A stretch of DNA of 64,000 nt from NCBI RefSeq assembly GCF_025154075.1, contig NZ_JAOAMU010000008.1, positions 62,001-126,000 of the forward strand, read 5' to 3'. This DNA is from Chryseobacterium herbae (GTDB taxonomy: Bacteria > Bacteroidota > Bacteroidia > Flavobacteriales > Weeksellaceae). Both the position numbers and the translations under genes were made by a program. Shown in pieces: positions 26,101 to 35,244 of the stretch (its first letter is position 1; the number at the start of each line of letters is the position of its first letter). The notes beneath the pieces were generated by a model. The model ran no database searches. It was not told the DNA's origin and saw only the letters and a list, made by a program, of their open reading frames with translations.

Positions 26101-26868
26101 ATGAGTTACGAAAATATATTATTAGAAAAAGAAGGCAGGATTGCCGTTATAACGATCAACAGACCACAGAGCTTAAATGCTTTAAATGCGAAAACTATTC
26201 AGGAAATTGGTTCGGCCATAGATGAACTGAACGCTGACACTACCTGTAGAGCAATTGTTCTAACAGGAAGCGGAGAAAAATCATTTGTAGCCGGAGCAGA
26301 TATAAAAGAATTCAGTGATTTTGGACAGGAAAAAGCCGAAGAACTGGCCAGAAACGGGCAAAACAGCCTGTTCAACAAAATTGAAAATACATCTAAACCC
26401 GTGATTGCGGCCGTAAACGGTTTTGCATTAGGAGGTGGTTTAGAGCTTGCTATGGCGTGCCACATCAGATATGCATCAGAGAATGCAAGACTGGGGCTTC
26501 CGGAAGTAACTTTGGGATTGATTCCGGGTTATGGAGGAACACAGAGACTTCCTAAATTAGTAGGAAAAGGCATCGCCAACGAACTGATCTTCTCTGCCAA
26601 AATGATTCCTGCTCAAAGAGCAAAGGAAATCGGATTGGTGAATGAAGTATACCCTATTGAAGAATTATTAACCAAAACAAAAGAATTAGCAAGTATTATA
26701 GCCAACAACTCACCAATGGCTATATCAAAGGCCATCCAAGCCGTCAACTTGTCTGATACGGATAAAGGTTTTGAATCTGAAATCAAGTATTTCGGGGAAC
26801 TTTTTGACCTGGCAGACAAGAAAGAAGGAGTTACCGCTTTCCTAGAGAAAAGAAAGCCCAACTTCTAA
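26101..26868 (+). CDS. Enoyl-CoA hydratase (crotonase family)
   Basis: 255 aa, normal length for a single-domain crotonase. The oxyanion-hole segments are SFVAGADIKEF (61-71) and GFALGGGLEL (107-116). Both catalytic glutamates of true hydratases are present, Glu115 and Glu135, 20 residues apart as in the rat enzyme. It hydrates 2-enoyl-CoA in beta-oxidation or a related catabolic route. It heads a same-strand series but shares no pathway with the deaminase and recombinase that follow. Confidence 0.88.
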   Translation: MSYENILLEKEGRIAVITINRPQSLNALNAKTIQEIGSAIDELNADTTCRAIVLTGSGEKSFVAGADIKEFSDFGQEKAEELARNGQNSLFNKIENTSKPVIAAVNGFALGGGLELAMACHIRYASENARLGLPEVTLGLIPGYGGTQRLPKLVGKGIANELIFSAKMIPAQRAKEIGLVNEVYPIEELLTKTKELASIIANNSPMAISKAIQAVNLSDTDKGFESEIKYFGELFDLADKKEGVTAFLEKRKPNF

Positions 26869-26911
26869 GATTTTTAATCCAAATTATTTCGAAAAAAACT
26901 AATGCTGCGGT

Positions 26912-27334
26912 ATGAATAAGTTTGATAAAGCTTATCTAAAAATGGCCCAGGAGTGGGCAAAACTATCCTACTGTAAGAGAAAACAGGTAGGAGCACTTAT
27001 CGTAAAAGATAGGATGATTATTTCAGATGGTTACAACGGAACGCCTTCGGGGTTTGAAAACTGCTGTGAAGATGGAGAGGGGAAAACACACTGGTATGTA
27101 CTTCATGCGGAAGCCAATGCGATATTAAAGCTGGCCGCTTCCACTCAGTCTGCAAAAGGTGCCACGTTATATTTAACGCTGTCGCCCTGCAAAGAATGCA
27201 GCAAACTGATTCTGCAGGCAGGAATTACAAGACTTGTGTATATCAATGAGTATTCAGACGACGATGGGATAGCGTTCTTGAGAAACCATAACATTGAAAT
27301 AGAACAAATATCGGACTGTGAACTAAAAAAATAA
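26912..27334 (+). CDS. dCMP deaminase family protein
   Basis: 140 aa zinc-dependent deaminase. His65 and catalytic Glu67 (HAEANA) with Cys93 and Cys96 (PCKEC) form the zinc site. The N-terminal pattern KMAQEWAKLSYCKRKQVGALIV and GYNGTPSGFENCC are typical of deoxycytidylate deaminases (ComEB-like), which supply dUMP for thymidylate. xerD starts 6 bp downstream, so the two are probably cotranscribed. Confidence 0.87.
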   Translation: MNKFDKAYLKMAQEWAKLSYCKRKQVGALIVKDRMIISDGYNGTPSGFENCCEDGEGKTHWYVLHAEANAILKLAASTQSAKGATLYLTLSPCKECSKLILQAGITRLVYINEYSDDDGIAFLRNHNIEIEQISDCELKK

Positions 27335-27340
27335 GCACAA

Positions 27341-28255
27341 ATGACTTGGGATGAAAAGATCAAAGATTTTGAAATATTTCTTCGTTTTGAAAGAAATTTT
27401 TCAGAAAACACTCTCGATGCCTATATTCGAGACATCAAAAAATTAAAAGATTATGCCATAGTGGATCTGGAAAACGTCGGTCCGGATGCTATAGGCTATG
27501 AAAACTTACAGGAATATATCTTCAATCTTTCCAAACAGAAGTTCAGCGAAAGATCTCAGGCAAGATGGATTTCTTCTATAAAAGCTTTCTTCAAGTTTCT
27601 TCTTGAGGACGAGTTCAGAGAAGACAATCCTGCATCATTGCTTGAAGGCCCGAAACTGGGATTATATCTTCCTGACACCTTGAGCCTGCTGGATATCAAC
27701 AAGATTATCGCAGCCATCGAGGCCAATTCTGATCTCGGAAAGAGAAATCATTGTATCATTGAAGTTCTATACGGATGCGGATTACGTGTCTCCGAACTTA
27801 TTGACCTTAAAATTTCGAACATCAATTTCAAAGAACAGTATATCAAAGTAAACGGAAAAGGCAATAAAACGCGTTTCGTTCCTTTGGCAGATTATACTGC
27901 AGAACTTTTGGAAACCTATATCAACGAGGTCCGTTCTACCAATAAGATCAATAAAAAGTATGAGGATACGCTGTTTCTTAACAGCCGTGGAACATCTATG
28001 TCCAGAGTGATCGTATTTCTGATCATCAAGGAACTTACAGACAAAGCAGGAGTAAGCAAAAAAATATCTCCACATACGTTCAGACATTCTTTTGCCACAC
28101 ACCTTTTACAGAATGGTGCAGACCTTCGTTATATTCAGGAAATGCTGGGACATTCCAGTATTACCACTACGGAGATTTATACCCATCTGAAGACAGAAGA
28201 ACTTCGGGATGTGATCCTGAATTATCACCCGAGAAATATTAATATTGCTCAGTGA
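27341..28255 (+). CDS. xerD: Site-specific tyrosine recombinase XerD
   Basis: 304 aa. The SAM-like N-terminal core-binding domain covers about 1-90. The catalytic domain has Arg149 (GCGLRVSEL), Lys173, His245 and Arg248 (HTFRHSFATHLL), His271 (GHSSITTTEIY) and nucleophile Tyr280. All six are in place. It resolves chromosome dimers at dif together with a partner recombinase. Nothing around it suggests a mobile island, so this is the housekeeping enzyme. Confidence 0.92.
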   Translation: MTWDEKIKDFEIFLRFERNFSENTLDAYIRDIKKLKDYAIVDLENVGPDAIGYENLQEYIFNLSKQKFSERSQARWISSIKAFFKFLLEDEFREDNPASLLEGPKLGLYLPDTLSLLDINKIIAAIEANSDLGKRNHCIIEVLYGCGLRVSELIDLKISNINFKEQYIKVNGKGNKTRFVPLADYTAELLETYINEVRSTNKINKKYEDTLFLNSRGTSMSRVIVFLIIKELTDKAGVSKKISPHTFRHSFATHLLQNGADLRYIQEMLGHSSITTTEIYTHLKTEELRDVILNYHPRNINIAQ

Positions 28256-28297
28256 TATGAAGTTCCATCTGGATTTTGAAAAAATAATGATAAACAG

Positions 28298-28816
28298 ATG
28301 AAATTATTGAAATATTGCCCAAGCTGTGGCAAAGAAACGCTTCACTGGGACGGTGAAAAGAAATGGAGCTGTCCTGAATGCGGGTTTACCCTTTACAATA
28401 ACGTAGCCGGCGCAGTAGCCGTTGTTATCCGATGTGGTGACGAAATCTATCTGACCAGAAGAAACAGGGACCCTAAAAAGGGAAAACTGGATCTGGCCGG
28501 TGGTTTCGTAGATCCGAAGGAGAGTGCTGAGGAAACCTGCAAAAGAGAGCTTTTCGAAGAACTTCAGCTTGATGTGGATATTTTAAATTTAAAGTACCTG
28601 ACCAGCCTTCCGAATGTCTATCAGTATAAGGAAATTGATTACAATACCATCGATCTCTTTTACGAATATACAGTTGAGGAAAAGTTTGAGGTCAGTCTTG
28701 AGCTTTCTGAAATATCAGAAGCAGTCTGGATTCCTTTGAGTACATTGGATCTTAATGACATTGCTTTTGATTCTCAGAAGAAGTTTTTTGAGGAATATGT
28801 GAATAAAAACTTATAA
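28298..28816 (+). CDS. Nudix hydrolase with N-terminal zinc ribbon
   Basis: 172 aa. A four-cysteine zinc ribbon (Cys7, Cys10, Cys25, Cys28) precedes a Nudix domain. The Nudix box at 68-91 keeps G-x5-E (Gly69, Glu75) and RELFEE (83-88), but the Gly two residues on is Gln90. The zinc-ribbon layout resembles NADH pyrophosphatases, though the protein is shorter than NudC. Substrate unknown. Probably the last gene of the 26.9-28.8 kb unit, followed by a long inverted repeat. Confidence 0.85.
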   Translation: MKLLKYCPSCGKETLHWDGEKKWSCPECGFTLYNNVAGAVAVVIRCGDEIYLTRRNRDPKKGKLDLAGGFVDPKESAEETCKRELFEELQLDVDILNLKYLTSLPNVYQYKEIDYNTIDLFYEYTVEEKFEVSLELSEISEAVWIPLSTLDLNDIAFDSQKKFFEEYVNKNL

Positions 28817-28820
28817 TATT

Positions 28821-28887
28821 TCCCACAGATCTCACAAAAATCACAGCTATTTTTAATAATACGGTGTGGCTTGTGATATCTGTGGGA
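28821..28887 (+). terminator. Large imperfect hairpin after the Nudix gene
   Basis: TCCCACAGATCTCACA (28821-28836) pairs with TGTGATATCTGTGGGA (28872-28887) with one mismatch, followed by eight T. It can terminate the plus-strand unit. Its arms carry the CCACAGAT-CACA words of the degenerate repeat at 6211-6240, so it may be a co-opted REP-like element. Confidence 0.65.
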
Positions 28888-29129
28888 TTTTTTTTGGATA
28901 AGAAGTTAAGATTAAAAGGTGGGAAGATGGAGGATGGAAGTCACGGAATTTGGGGGTTGAAAGTATATGGGTGTAACAGTTTGTCCCTGGTATAAACCAC
29001 GAAACCCGCATCCCGAAACGTACTGAGCTGATAAAATTCCCGGGAAAAATCTCAAATCTCCAATTCACATCTGAAATCTGATGTCTGAAATCTGGTATCT
29101 AAAAAAACATTTTAACCCGAACTCAGTTT
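28888..29129. repeat. Degenerate short repeats between Nudix and haem-binding genes
   Basis: 28918-28942 is a GGGAAGxxGGAGGATGGAAG copy, related to 18609-18692. 29045-29100 repeats CTGAAATCTG-like words (CAAATCTCCAATTC, CTGAAATCTGATGTCTGAAATCTG). No gene is supported. This kind of slippage-prone filler is common between Chryseobacterium genes. Confidence 0.5.
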
Positions 29130-29588
29130 TTAGTAAGATTTAGATTTCAGCATCTCTTCGAAGTACTGAACCATCAGGCTTCTTTCGGCTTCGGAAAGAT
29201 TGGCTTCTTTGTGATACACAATATAGCCCGGCATAGGCATCGTTTTACTTTGAACCGTCTGAATCGCCTTGCTCAGCATACTCTCTTTTAATTCCTTGCT
29301 ATAAGTTCCCCAAACAGAAAAATTGAGGTGTTCTCTGCCTTCATTCACGTGGCTTTTTACAGACCAGGAAATGGGTGCGAGATAAGCATATTTAGGATAT
29401 ACCGTTTCATTGGAATGACAGTCGTAGCAGGCTCCTTTTATCAAATCCCTGATCTTCTCCGGGGTTTTCTTTGCCTCCACAAAATTAGCTGCTTTATCAA
29501 CAGGTTGATTCACTCTGTCAATAGGAATAAACTGGATCAGCGCAAAAGCAACCAATGTCCAGAACAATACTTTTTTTACCGTTTTCAT
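29130..29588 (-). CDS. Haem-binding domain protein (c-type CxxCH)
   Basis: 152 aa with one N-terminal hydrophobic segment (about 7-22) that acts as signal or anchor. CYDCH at residues 54-58 is a c-type haem attachment site, in the context GACYDCHSNETVYPKYAYLAPISW that marks the small haem-binding domain family of Bacteroidota. Periplasmic electron-transfer or sensing role inferred. It lies 4 bp downstream of a large lipoprotein gene and is probably cotranscribed with it. Confidence 0.82.
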   Translation of the reverse strand: MKTVKKVLFWTLVAFALIQFIPIDRVNQPVDKAANFVEAKKTPEKIRDLIKGACYDCHSNETVYPKYAYLAPISWSVKSHVNEGREHLNFSVWGTYSKELKESMLSKAIQTVQSKTMPMPGYIVYHKEANLSEAERSLMVQYFEEMLKSKSY

Positions 29589-29592
29589 ACGT

Positions 29593-31350
29593 CTATTTTA
29601 CCGGTGTCAGTACTGCGTTTCCGGATTCTGATTTCAGTTCTTTTTTTACTTCCTTCTGTACAGTTTCTTTCGGGGTTTCTTCCGTCGGAATATCTGCAGG
29701 TTTAGGAACAGTTCCTTTAGGGTTATCCAGTGTTCTGGTGTCTTTAAGATCCCAGTCTTCCTTGGTTTCCCAAAGTGGCCTTACAATGGCTTTTTTGTAG
29801 AAGACATAAGAATCTTCCGCAGGGGTTTCCGTTTCGAAATCAGCGACGTCCCAGAATTTATTTCCGTTGTTGTCTACCAGTATCCTGACGACGTATTCAT
29901 TAGGTTTCAGGATATCAAATTTCACGTTGTTCCCTTTGGTATATCTTGAATAAACGACTTTATCCGAAGCATCCAGAAGCTGAATCCAATAGCTGGCTTC
30001 CGGCGCATTCTGAATGGTAAACGCCAGACTTCCGAACTGATCTATCTTTTCTGCTTCAAAATCAAAACGTTTTGACTGTACATTTTTAGCATAATAAGAT
30101 GAAACGGTTTCTTTCGGAACGGTAAGCTGATATTTTTTACCCGGTACAAAATCTGAATGAATCATGATCTGGTACGGATCTGTTTCTGAAATTTTTGCAG
30201 TAAACTCCTGAGTGGTTAAACTATCGCTCTTCAATATCCATTTTTCAGGGCTGATCTTATCAATGATATAACCGGATCTTATCTTAAAATCAGAATTCGG
30301 GGCTAAGGCTGGACCACCGTTATCATTCTCAAGATCCATTGCATTTTTCTTATTGTACTTGTAGAAGACGGATACGGTATCCTGTTTAGTGCCGGTATCG
30401 TAACTGAATTTAAGGTTCTCAGTGACGGTTTGCCCTACATCGCTTTTCACCGGATCAAACCAAATCCTTACGGTATCTGATTTCGGACGGTGAGTGAATT
30501 TTATATCTTTAAGTTTATCGTTTACAGAAGCTACTTTCACACTTTCCGGATTCCCTTCAAATGTCATGACCACTCCGCCTGGGTTTTCTTTCATCTCAAC
30601 ATATTTCAGAGGCTTTTTGGACGGATATACTTTTAATTTTAATCCTGAAATAGATTTCTCAACATCTACAGGGTCTTTTTGGAAACCAATTTTTTCTTTC
30701 CCCGGATCATACACGGAATTACTGTTCTCATCTTCAAAGGCGATGATCTTATATTTTCCCTTTGTCAGATAATTGAGCTCGAAATACCCATCTTCATCCA
30801 CCTTTGAGATGTAATACGGTTTCTGCTTATAATTAATGGTATCCTTTACCTGATAAAGGCCTACTACAAGCTTATTTTCGCCCTGTTTCTTTTTAATCGC
30901 CGACGCATCAATGATATCACCACTGATGTATAAATCATCCAATTTATCTCCCGTAGAAAAAGCAAAATTGAAATAGCGGAGAATATTCGCTTCATTATTA
31001 TCTGCAATAGAGTTTCCGAAGTTGAAATTATAGGTTGTATTCGCCTGAAGCGTATCTTCCCATTGGATCATCACGTATTTATTGGCAATATTGGAAGGAA
31101 GAATCCGCTTTATACTTTTGATAGGCGGAGAAATGATCAGGTTTTTATTGATATCCTTTAAGGTAATATATTCGTCAAAATCCAGTCTGAGCTCGTGGAT
31201 GTCTCTTTTCACATTGACTCTTGTGGTATCAATATTTGAACTTAAAAACTTTGGAGCCAGAGTATCTTTCGGGCCACCAACGGGAGCCCCCACTCTTGCA
31301 CATGAGTGTACAAGAAAACAGATAACGAATAATAGAAGAAGTCTTTTCAT
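29593..31350 (-). CDS. Ig-like (SbsA/Big_5) domain lipoprotein
   Basis: 585 aa with lipobox VHSC (Cys about residue 17). The segment ARVGAPVGGPKDTLAPKFLSSNID and the LRLDFDEYITLKDINKNLIISPP block are typical of flavobacterial proteins with an N-terminal bacterial Ig-like domain. A prealbumin-like segment follows (YLTKGKYKIIAFEDENSNSVYDPG, about 200-225). A Pro/Glu/Thr-rich tail ends the protein. Probably a surface or periplasmic lipoprotein with an unknown structural role. Confidence 0.8.
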   Translation of the reverse strand: MKRLLLLFVICFLVHSCARVGAPVGGPKDTLAPKFLSSNIDTTRVNVKRDIHELRLDFDEYITLKDINKNLIISPPIKSIKRILPSNIANKYVMIQWEDTLQANTTYNFNFGNSIADNNEANILRYFNFAFSTGDKLDDLYISGDIIDASAIKKKQGENKLVVGLYQVKDTINYKQKPYYISKVDEDGYFELNYLTKGKYKIIAFEDENSNSVYDPGKEKIGFQKDPVDVEKSISGLKLKVYPSKKPLKYVEMKENPGGVVMTFEGNPESVKVASVNDKLKDIKFTHRPKSDTVRIWFDPVKSDVGQTVTENLKFSYDTGTKQDTVSVFYKYNKKNAMDLENDNGGPALAPNSDFKIRSGYIIDKISPEKWILKSDSLTTQEFTAKISETDPYQIMIHSDFVPGKKYQLTVPKETVSSYYAKNVQSKRFDFEAEKIDQFGSLAFTIQNAPEASYWIQLLDASDKVVYSRYTKGNNVKFDILKPNEYVVRILVDNNGNKFWDVADFETETPAEDSYVFYKKAIVRPLWETKEDWDLKDTRTLDNPKGTVPKPADIPTEETPKETVQKEVKKELKSESGNAVLTPVK

Positions 31351-31372
31351 ATATGTTTAACAAAATTAAACA

Positions 31373-32635
31373 TTATTCTCCAAAAACTTCATGTCCGGCA
31401 TTCAAAGTATCTTTATTGTCGTTCATTACACTGTGGAGTTTATCTTTCTGAGCAGGAAAATCCTCAAATAATCCTGACAATGAAAGGGCGGTATATACTT
31501 TATTTGAATATCTGTTTCCAATGGCTACGATGGTCACCTTGGATTTCAGAAGATGCGCAAATACAGAATTCGTCCCGTGCCACCAACCGTTGTGATAGGT
31601 AAGTTTTTCCCCATTATCAAAAATTTTCATCCTGAAACCGAGTCCGTAATTATTCATTCCTGACTTTTCGTTGCTGTACGGCGTGAAAACCATCTGCATC
31701 AAATCAGATTTTAAGAAATCTTTTGAATACATGGCTTTTGAGAAATTATAAAGGTCTCTCGGCGTGGTGTACACATTTTTATCTCCATAAATAAGATCAA
31801 GTCTGTCCAATGGATACAATCTGTTTCCGCCGTAATAAAAAGACTGTGCCGCCGTAGGAATATTTTTTTCCTGGAAAATATACGTGTGCTCCATTTTCAG
31901 AGGCTGAAATATCATTTCCTTCATCGCCTGTGGAAAAGGAGTTTTTGTAATCTTTTCGATCAGGAGAGCCAGCATCGCAAAATTAGTATTACAGTACATA
32001 AAACCGGTATCCGTATCTCTTGCAAGATCCGGTTTGTACTTGATGATCATATCCAGAACATCCTGATTGGTAATGAAAGACTTTGAAAGTTCCGCCGGAG
32101 CCGGCTGTATTTTAGGGATAAAATACTCGTATTTCGGAAGACCGCTTCTCTGATCCAGTAAGGTTTGTACGGTAACATTCGGATAAGGAAATCCAGGGAA
32201 ATACTGGGTAAGGTGGTCCGTTAGTTTAATTTTTCCGGCTTCTACCAGCTTTAACATCGCCATGGCCGTCAAAGTTTTTGAAACGGAAGCCACGTGAAGC
32301 GGCGTATTTTTATCGATCGGCATCTGGTTTCCTTCTCTTCCGAAACCTCTGTAGTTTTCATACAGAATTTCGTCTCCTTTTGCTACCAGGATTCCACCAC
32401 TCAGGTCTCCTCCTTCCCAGATTTTTTTATAATACTGATCAATATACCCCGTGACTATTCCTTTGTCACCAAGCTGGCTGTCAGCTTTGGTAAAAACACT
32501 ATTCAGATCTACGTTTCCATAGTTCGGAAGGTTGGTTGTATTTTCTGCTGAACTCTTTTTGGAATCAGCATCTTTTTTACAAGAGATAAGGGATAAAAAA
32601 ACAGTTACAATAAGTAGTAAATTACGCGTCGTCAT
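31373..32635 (-). CDS. Serine hydrolase, class C beta-lactamase-like lipoprotein
   Basis: 420 aa from the ATG at 32635 (an in-frame TTG lies three codons upstream). The lipobox is LISC with Cys19. The catalytic SxxK is Ser117-Val-Ser-Lys120 (HVASVSKTLTAM), the YxN-type motif is in YCNTNFAML, and HNGWWHG gives the third motif. The family covers esterases, D-aminopeptidases and penicillin-binding-protein-like enzymes. True beta-lactamase activity is not implied. Envelope-anchored. Confidence 0.85.
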   Translation of the reverse strand: MTTRNLLLIVTVFLSLISCKKDADSKKSSAENTTNLPNYGNVDLNSVFTKADSQLGDKGIVTGYIDQYYKKIWEGGDLSGGILVAKGDEILYENYRGFGREGNQMPIDKNTPLHVASVSKTLTAMAMLKLVEAGKIKLTDHLTQYFPGFPYPNVTVQTLLDQRSGLPKYEYFIPKIQPAPAELSKSFITNQDVLDMIIKYKPDLARDTDTGFMYCNTNFAMLALLIEKITKTPFPQAMKEMIFQPLKMEHTYIFQEKNIPTAAQSFYYGGNRLYPLDRLDLIYGDKNVYTTPRDLYNFSKAMYSKDFLKSDLMQMVFTPYSNEKSGMNNYGLGFRMKIFDNGEKLTYHNGWWHGTNSVFAHLLKSKVTIVAIGNRYSNKVYTALSLSGLFEDFPAQKDKLHSVMNDNKDTLNAGHEVFGE

Positions 32636-32742
32636 GAGTATCAAAAAATGAGCAGCAATTTAATAAAACTCAAAATAAATCCTCACTCCGGAACGTACAT
32701 TATGAATTATTTAACATAAAAGAAGAAAGAGAAAAAAGAAAA

Positions 32743-32782
32743 AGAGCTGAGCAGGCAAATATTAATTGCCCTTCTCAGCTCT
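32743..32782 (-). terminator. Terminator after the hydroxyacid dehydrogenase gene
   Basis: AGAGCTGAG (32743-32751) pairs with CTCAGCTCT (32774-32782), with GGCAA/TTGCC pairing inside. On the minus strand a T/C-rich tract follows. A smaller hairpin CATGTCAA/TTGACATG (32801-32827) lies between it and the stop. Confidence 0.7.
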
Positions 32783-32851
32783 CTTATAATCTAAGTGATT
32801 CATGTCAATATTTAAAACCTTGACATGGATAATTTCAAAATTGCTCTTGGT

Positions 32852-33781
32852 TTAGCAGTATGATGCTACTATTTTATCTACAATCACCTGTGCCAGCTTC
32901 TCCTTGCTTTGATGCGTCCAGCCGGCAATGTGCGGGGTTACAATTGTTTTTTCAGATTCCAGAAGGTACTTGAGATCTTCGTTTTCTGTTTCCAGGTTTT
33001 CGAAGGATGCTTTCTCATATTCGAGAACATCCAGACAGGCACCTTTTACTTTCCCTGACTTTAAAGCATCAACTAAATATTTAGTTTCTATATTTTTCCC
33101 TCTTGCCGTATTGACAAAATAGAAGTCTTTTTTCATTACTGAAATAAACTTTTCATCAACAAGATAGTGGGTTTCAGAAGTAAGCGGAATATGCAGACTT
33201 ACAATATCTGCAGACTGCTGTAGTTCTTCCAGACTGACCTGAGAAGCATACTCATCAGCAAGACCAGGAAGGATATCATGGAAAACGACTTTACAACCGA
33301 ATCCTGAGAATCTTTTTGCAGTAGCTTTTCCCATATTTCCGTACCCGATAAGTCCAACCGTTTTTCCAAGCAACTCGTCACCTCTGTTCTCTTCACGTTT
33401 CCAGATTCCGTTTTTCACTTCATTGGAAGCGATGAAAAGACGATTCATGAGAATCAGCAACATTCCCACAACATGTTCCGCTACAGAATCTCTGTTGCCT
33501 TCAGGAGAATTGATTAACTGTATTCCCAATTGTTCCGCAACAGGAATATCAATATTTTCCATTCCCGCTCCTACTCTGGCAATGAATTTCAGGTTTTTCC
33601 CTTTTTCAAGAAAGTTTTTATCCAAAGGGATTCTGCTCCTGATGATGATTCCGTCATAATTTTCAATTTTATGGCAAACCTCATCGTAGGAAGACGTAAA
33701 ATCCTCTTCCAGCACAAAGTTTTTAGCCAGAAGCTGCTCTGTAATGAGAGGATGGTTTTTATCTAAAAGGAGAATTTTCAT
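32852..33781 (-). CDS. D-2-hydroxyacid dehydrogenase (phosphoglycerate dehydrogenase-like)
   Basis: 309 aa NAD-dependent dehydrogenase. The Rossmann motif is GYGNMG (146-151), the substrate-binding segment is ARVGAGMENID (68-78), the catalytic Arg lies in NTARGKN and the catalytic His in TPHIAGWT near the C-terminus. The short form without a regulatory ACT domain fits either the SerA step of serine synthesis or another 2-hydroxyacid. No serC neighbour helps decide. Monocistronic with its own terminator. Confidence 0.85.
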   Translation of the reverse strand: MKILLLDKNHPLITEQLLAKNFVLEEDFTSSYDEVCHKIENYDGIIIRSRIPLDKNFLEKGKNLKFIARVGAGMENIDIPVAEQLGIQLINSPEGNRDSVAEHVVGMLLILMNRLFIASNEVKNGIWKREENRGDELLGKTVGLIGYGNMGKATAKRFSGFGCKVVFHDILPGLADEYASQVSLEELQQSADIVSLHIPLTSETHYLVDEKFISVMKKDFYFVNTARGKNIETKYLVDALKSGKVKGACLDVLEYEKASFENLETENEDLKYLLESEKTIVTPHIAGWTHQSKEKLAQVIVDKIVASYC

Positions 33782-33817
33782 TTTTTAAACACGAATGATT
33801 ATAATAAAAACGTTATT

Positions 33818-34369
33818 TTATTTCTTATCCTTCTTTGAATCCTTTGTTTCTTCCGGCTCCTGGAACAATTTCTTAAGTTCAATAGAGTCAAGAGGTTTCA
33901 TTCTTCCGGAAAGAATAAGGGAAAGTTCTTTTCTTCTGATAGCCGCAGCATGTCTCAGTTTTTCTTCTTCTGTTTCCGGGATCATATCCGGGATTGGAAT
34001 AGGACGGTTGAATTCATCTACCGCAACGAAAGTATAAATTCCTTCATTGGTATGAATTTTCTTCTGATTGATCGGGTCATCCAACCATACATCTACATAC
34101 ACTTCCATTGAAGTTGAAAAAGCTCTGGATACTTTAGATTCCAGGACTACTACTCCACCTTCAGGAATAGGATGATTGAAAGAAACGTGATTTACTGATG
34201 CCGTTACTACTCTTCTTTCACAATGTCTGGCTGCAGAAATGGAAGCACAACGGTCCATTTTTGCCAGAAGCTCACCTCCGAAAAGGTTTCTTAAAGAGTT
34301 GGTTTCGTTCGGAAGAACAATATTGGTCATGATGGTCAGGGATTCTGACGCTTTTTTTACTTTTGCCAT
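33818..34369 (-). CDS. Acyl-CoA thioesterase (YciA-type hotdog)
   Basis: 183 aa with one hotdog domain. MTNIVLPNETNSLRNLFGGELLAKMDRCASISA carries the N-N-x-GG-x-L-x-x-MD pattern of the YciA/BACH acyl-CoA hydrolases, and SVNHVSFNHPI follows. A Lys-rich tail ends the protein. It would release CoA from fatty acyl-CoAs. Its start lies inside the 3' end of the HU-CCDC81 gene (13-bp overlap), which indicates translational coupling. Confidence 0.87.
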   Translation of the reverse strand: MAKVKKASESLTIMTNIVLPNETNSLRNLFGGELLAKMDRCASISAARHCERRVVTASVNHVSFNHPIPEGGVVVLESKVSRAFSTSMEVYVDVWLDDPINQKKIHTNEGIYTFVAVDEFNRPIPIPDMIPETEEEKLRHAAAIRRKELSLILSGRMKPLDSIELKKLFQEPEETKDSKKDKK

Positions 34370-35106
34370 TGAGTCTTAGTGTTGTTTTGAACGGCCGGAA
34401 CTGGTTTTACAACTTTCCCGGCAGGTTTTGATAATGAATCTTTTTTCAGGGAATCCGAAACTGCTGTTTTAGGAGCAACGATAGCTTTTACAGTATCTTT
34501 TGCAATTCTGTGCGTAGAAGTCTGTACAGAAACCTTGTCAAAAGATTTTTTTCCGAAAAGAAGTTCCTGTTGGGTAAAGGCTAAATATATTATTCCCAGA
34601 ACAGGAATCACAAGAAGGAAAATCCAGAGAATCGTCTTTTTGAATTGATAATCTTTTTCCCTGTTGACTGCGGTGTTTATTTTTTCACCGTTATTGATAT
34701 CCGAAATCCTGATTTCTTCGAGTCCGTAAAAATCCGGATGTCCCGATTCTATTCTTTTCCCTTTGAAATGGGTATGATTTTCTTCAATATTGATGAATCC
34801 AAGGTTTTGAATGTCCAGAACCTGATCTGCCTGAAGTTTTTTCTTCCAAAAATCGGTCTGGATCTTCAGATCACTTTTGGATGCTTCCAGAGACATCTGC
34901 TTCTGCGCCGCAATGAAAGCTGCCAGTTCATCAGACTGTATCTCATAATCCACCGCAAAAACAATCTCGCTGGCGGGCGGAAGGATGCTTCCGTTCTCAG
35001 AATTAATAATTGCCTTGGAGTTTTTAAGCGAAAACACACCGAAGCCCGGAACCGTCACAGTTCCAAATTGTTTCAGATATTCTAAAATGTAAGCTGAAAT
35101 ATTCAT
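34357..35106 (-). CDS. HU-CCDC81 domain membrane protein
   Basis: 249 aa. The N-terminus (ISAYILEYLKQFGTVTVPGFGVF, about 3-30) matches the HU-CCDC81 domain of Bacteroidota proteins that often carry a C-terminal SPOR domain for binding peptidoglycan. A transmembrane helix follows at about 163-182 (TILWIFLLVIPVLGIIYLAF). The C-terminal part is Ser/Thr/Lys/Pro-rich, and I see no SPOR domain, so this is the shorter form. Probably a division or envelope-linked protein. Followed by the overlapping thioesterase gene. Confidence 0.72.
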   Translation of the reverse strand: MNISAYILEYLKQFGTVTVPGFGVFSLKNSKAIINSENGSILPPASEIVFAVDYEIQSDELAAFIAAQKQMSLEASKSDLKIQTDFWKKKLQADQVLDIQNLGFINIEENHTHFKGKRIESGHPDFYGLEEIRISDINNGEKINTAVNREKDYQFKKTILWIFLLVIPVLGIIYLAFTQQELLFGKKSFDKVSVQTSTHRIAKDTVKAIVAPKTAVSDSLKKDSLSKPAGKVVKPVPAVQNNTKTQWQK

Positions 35107-35163
35107 TTGGCAGCAAATTTATAATTTTTTCGTGACTTTTTGAAGAGATTTAACGGATATAAA

Positions 35164-35187
35164 AAAAGACTGCCGAAACAGTCTTTT
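35164..35187 (-). terminator. Terminator of the thiamin-type TonB receptor gene
   Basis: AAAAGACTG (35164-35172) with CAGTCTTTT (35179-35187) and a CCGAAA loop. On the minus strand a T7 run follows. It lies about 58 bp after the receptor stop. Confidence 0.8.
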
Positions 35188-35244
35188 GATAAATATGTAT
35201 AAAATTGAAAGTATTAAAACCTGTTTGGTAAATTATTTTACAGA

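Noticed and set aside
27341..28255. xerD as integrase of a mobile island
   Set aside because: Full housekeeping XerD pattern, housekeeping neighbours, no att repeats, tRNA or phage genes.
31373..32635. Serine hydrolase as a resistance beta-lactamase
   Set aside because: SxxK and YxN alone also occur in esterases and peptidases. Nothing specific supports beta-lactam hydrolysis.
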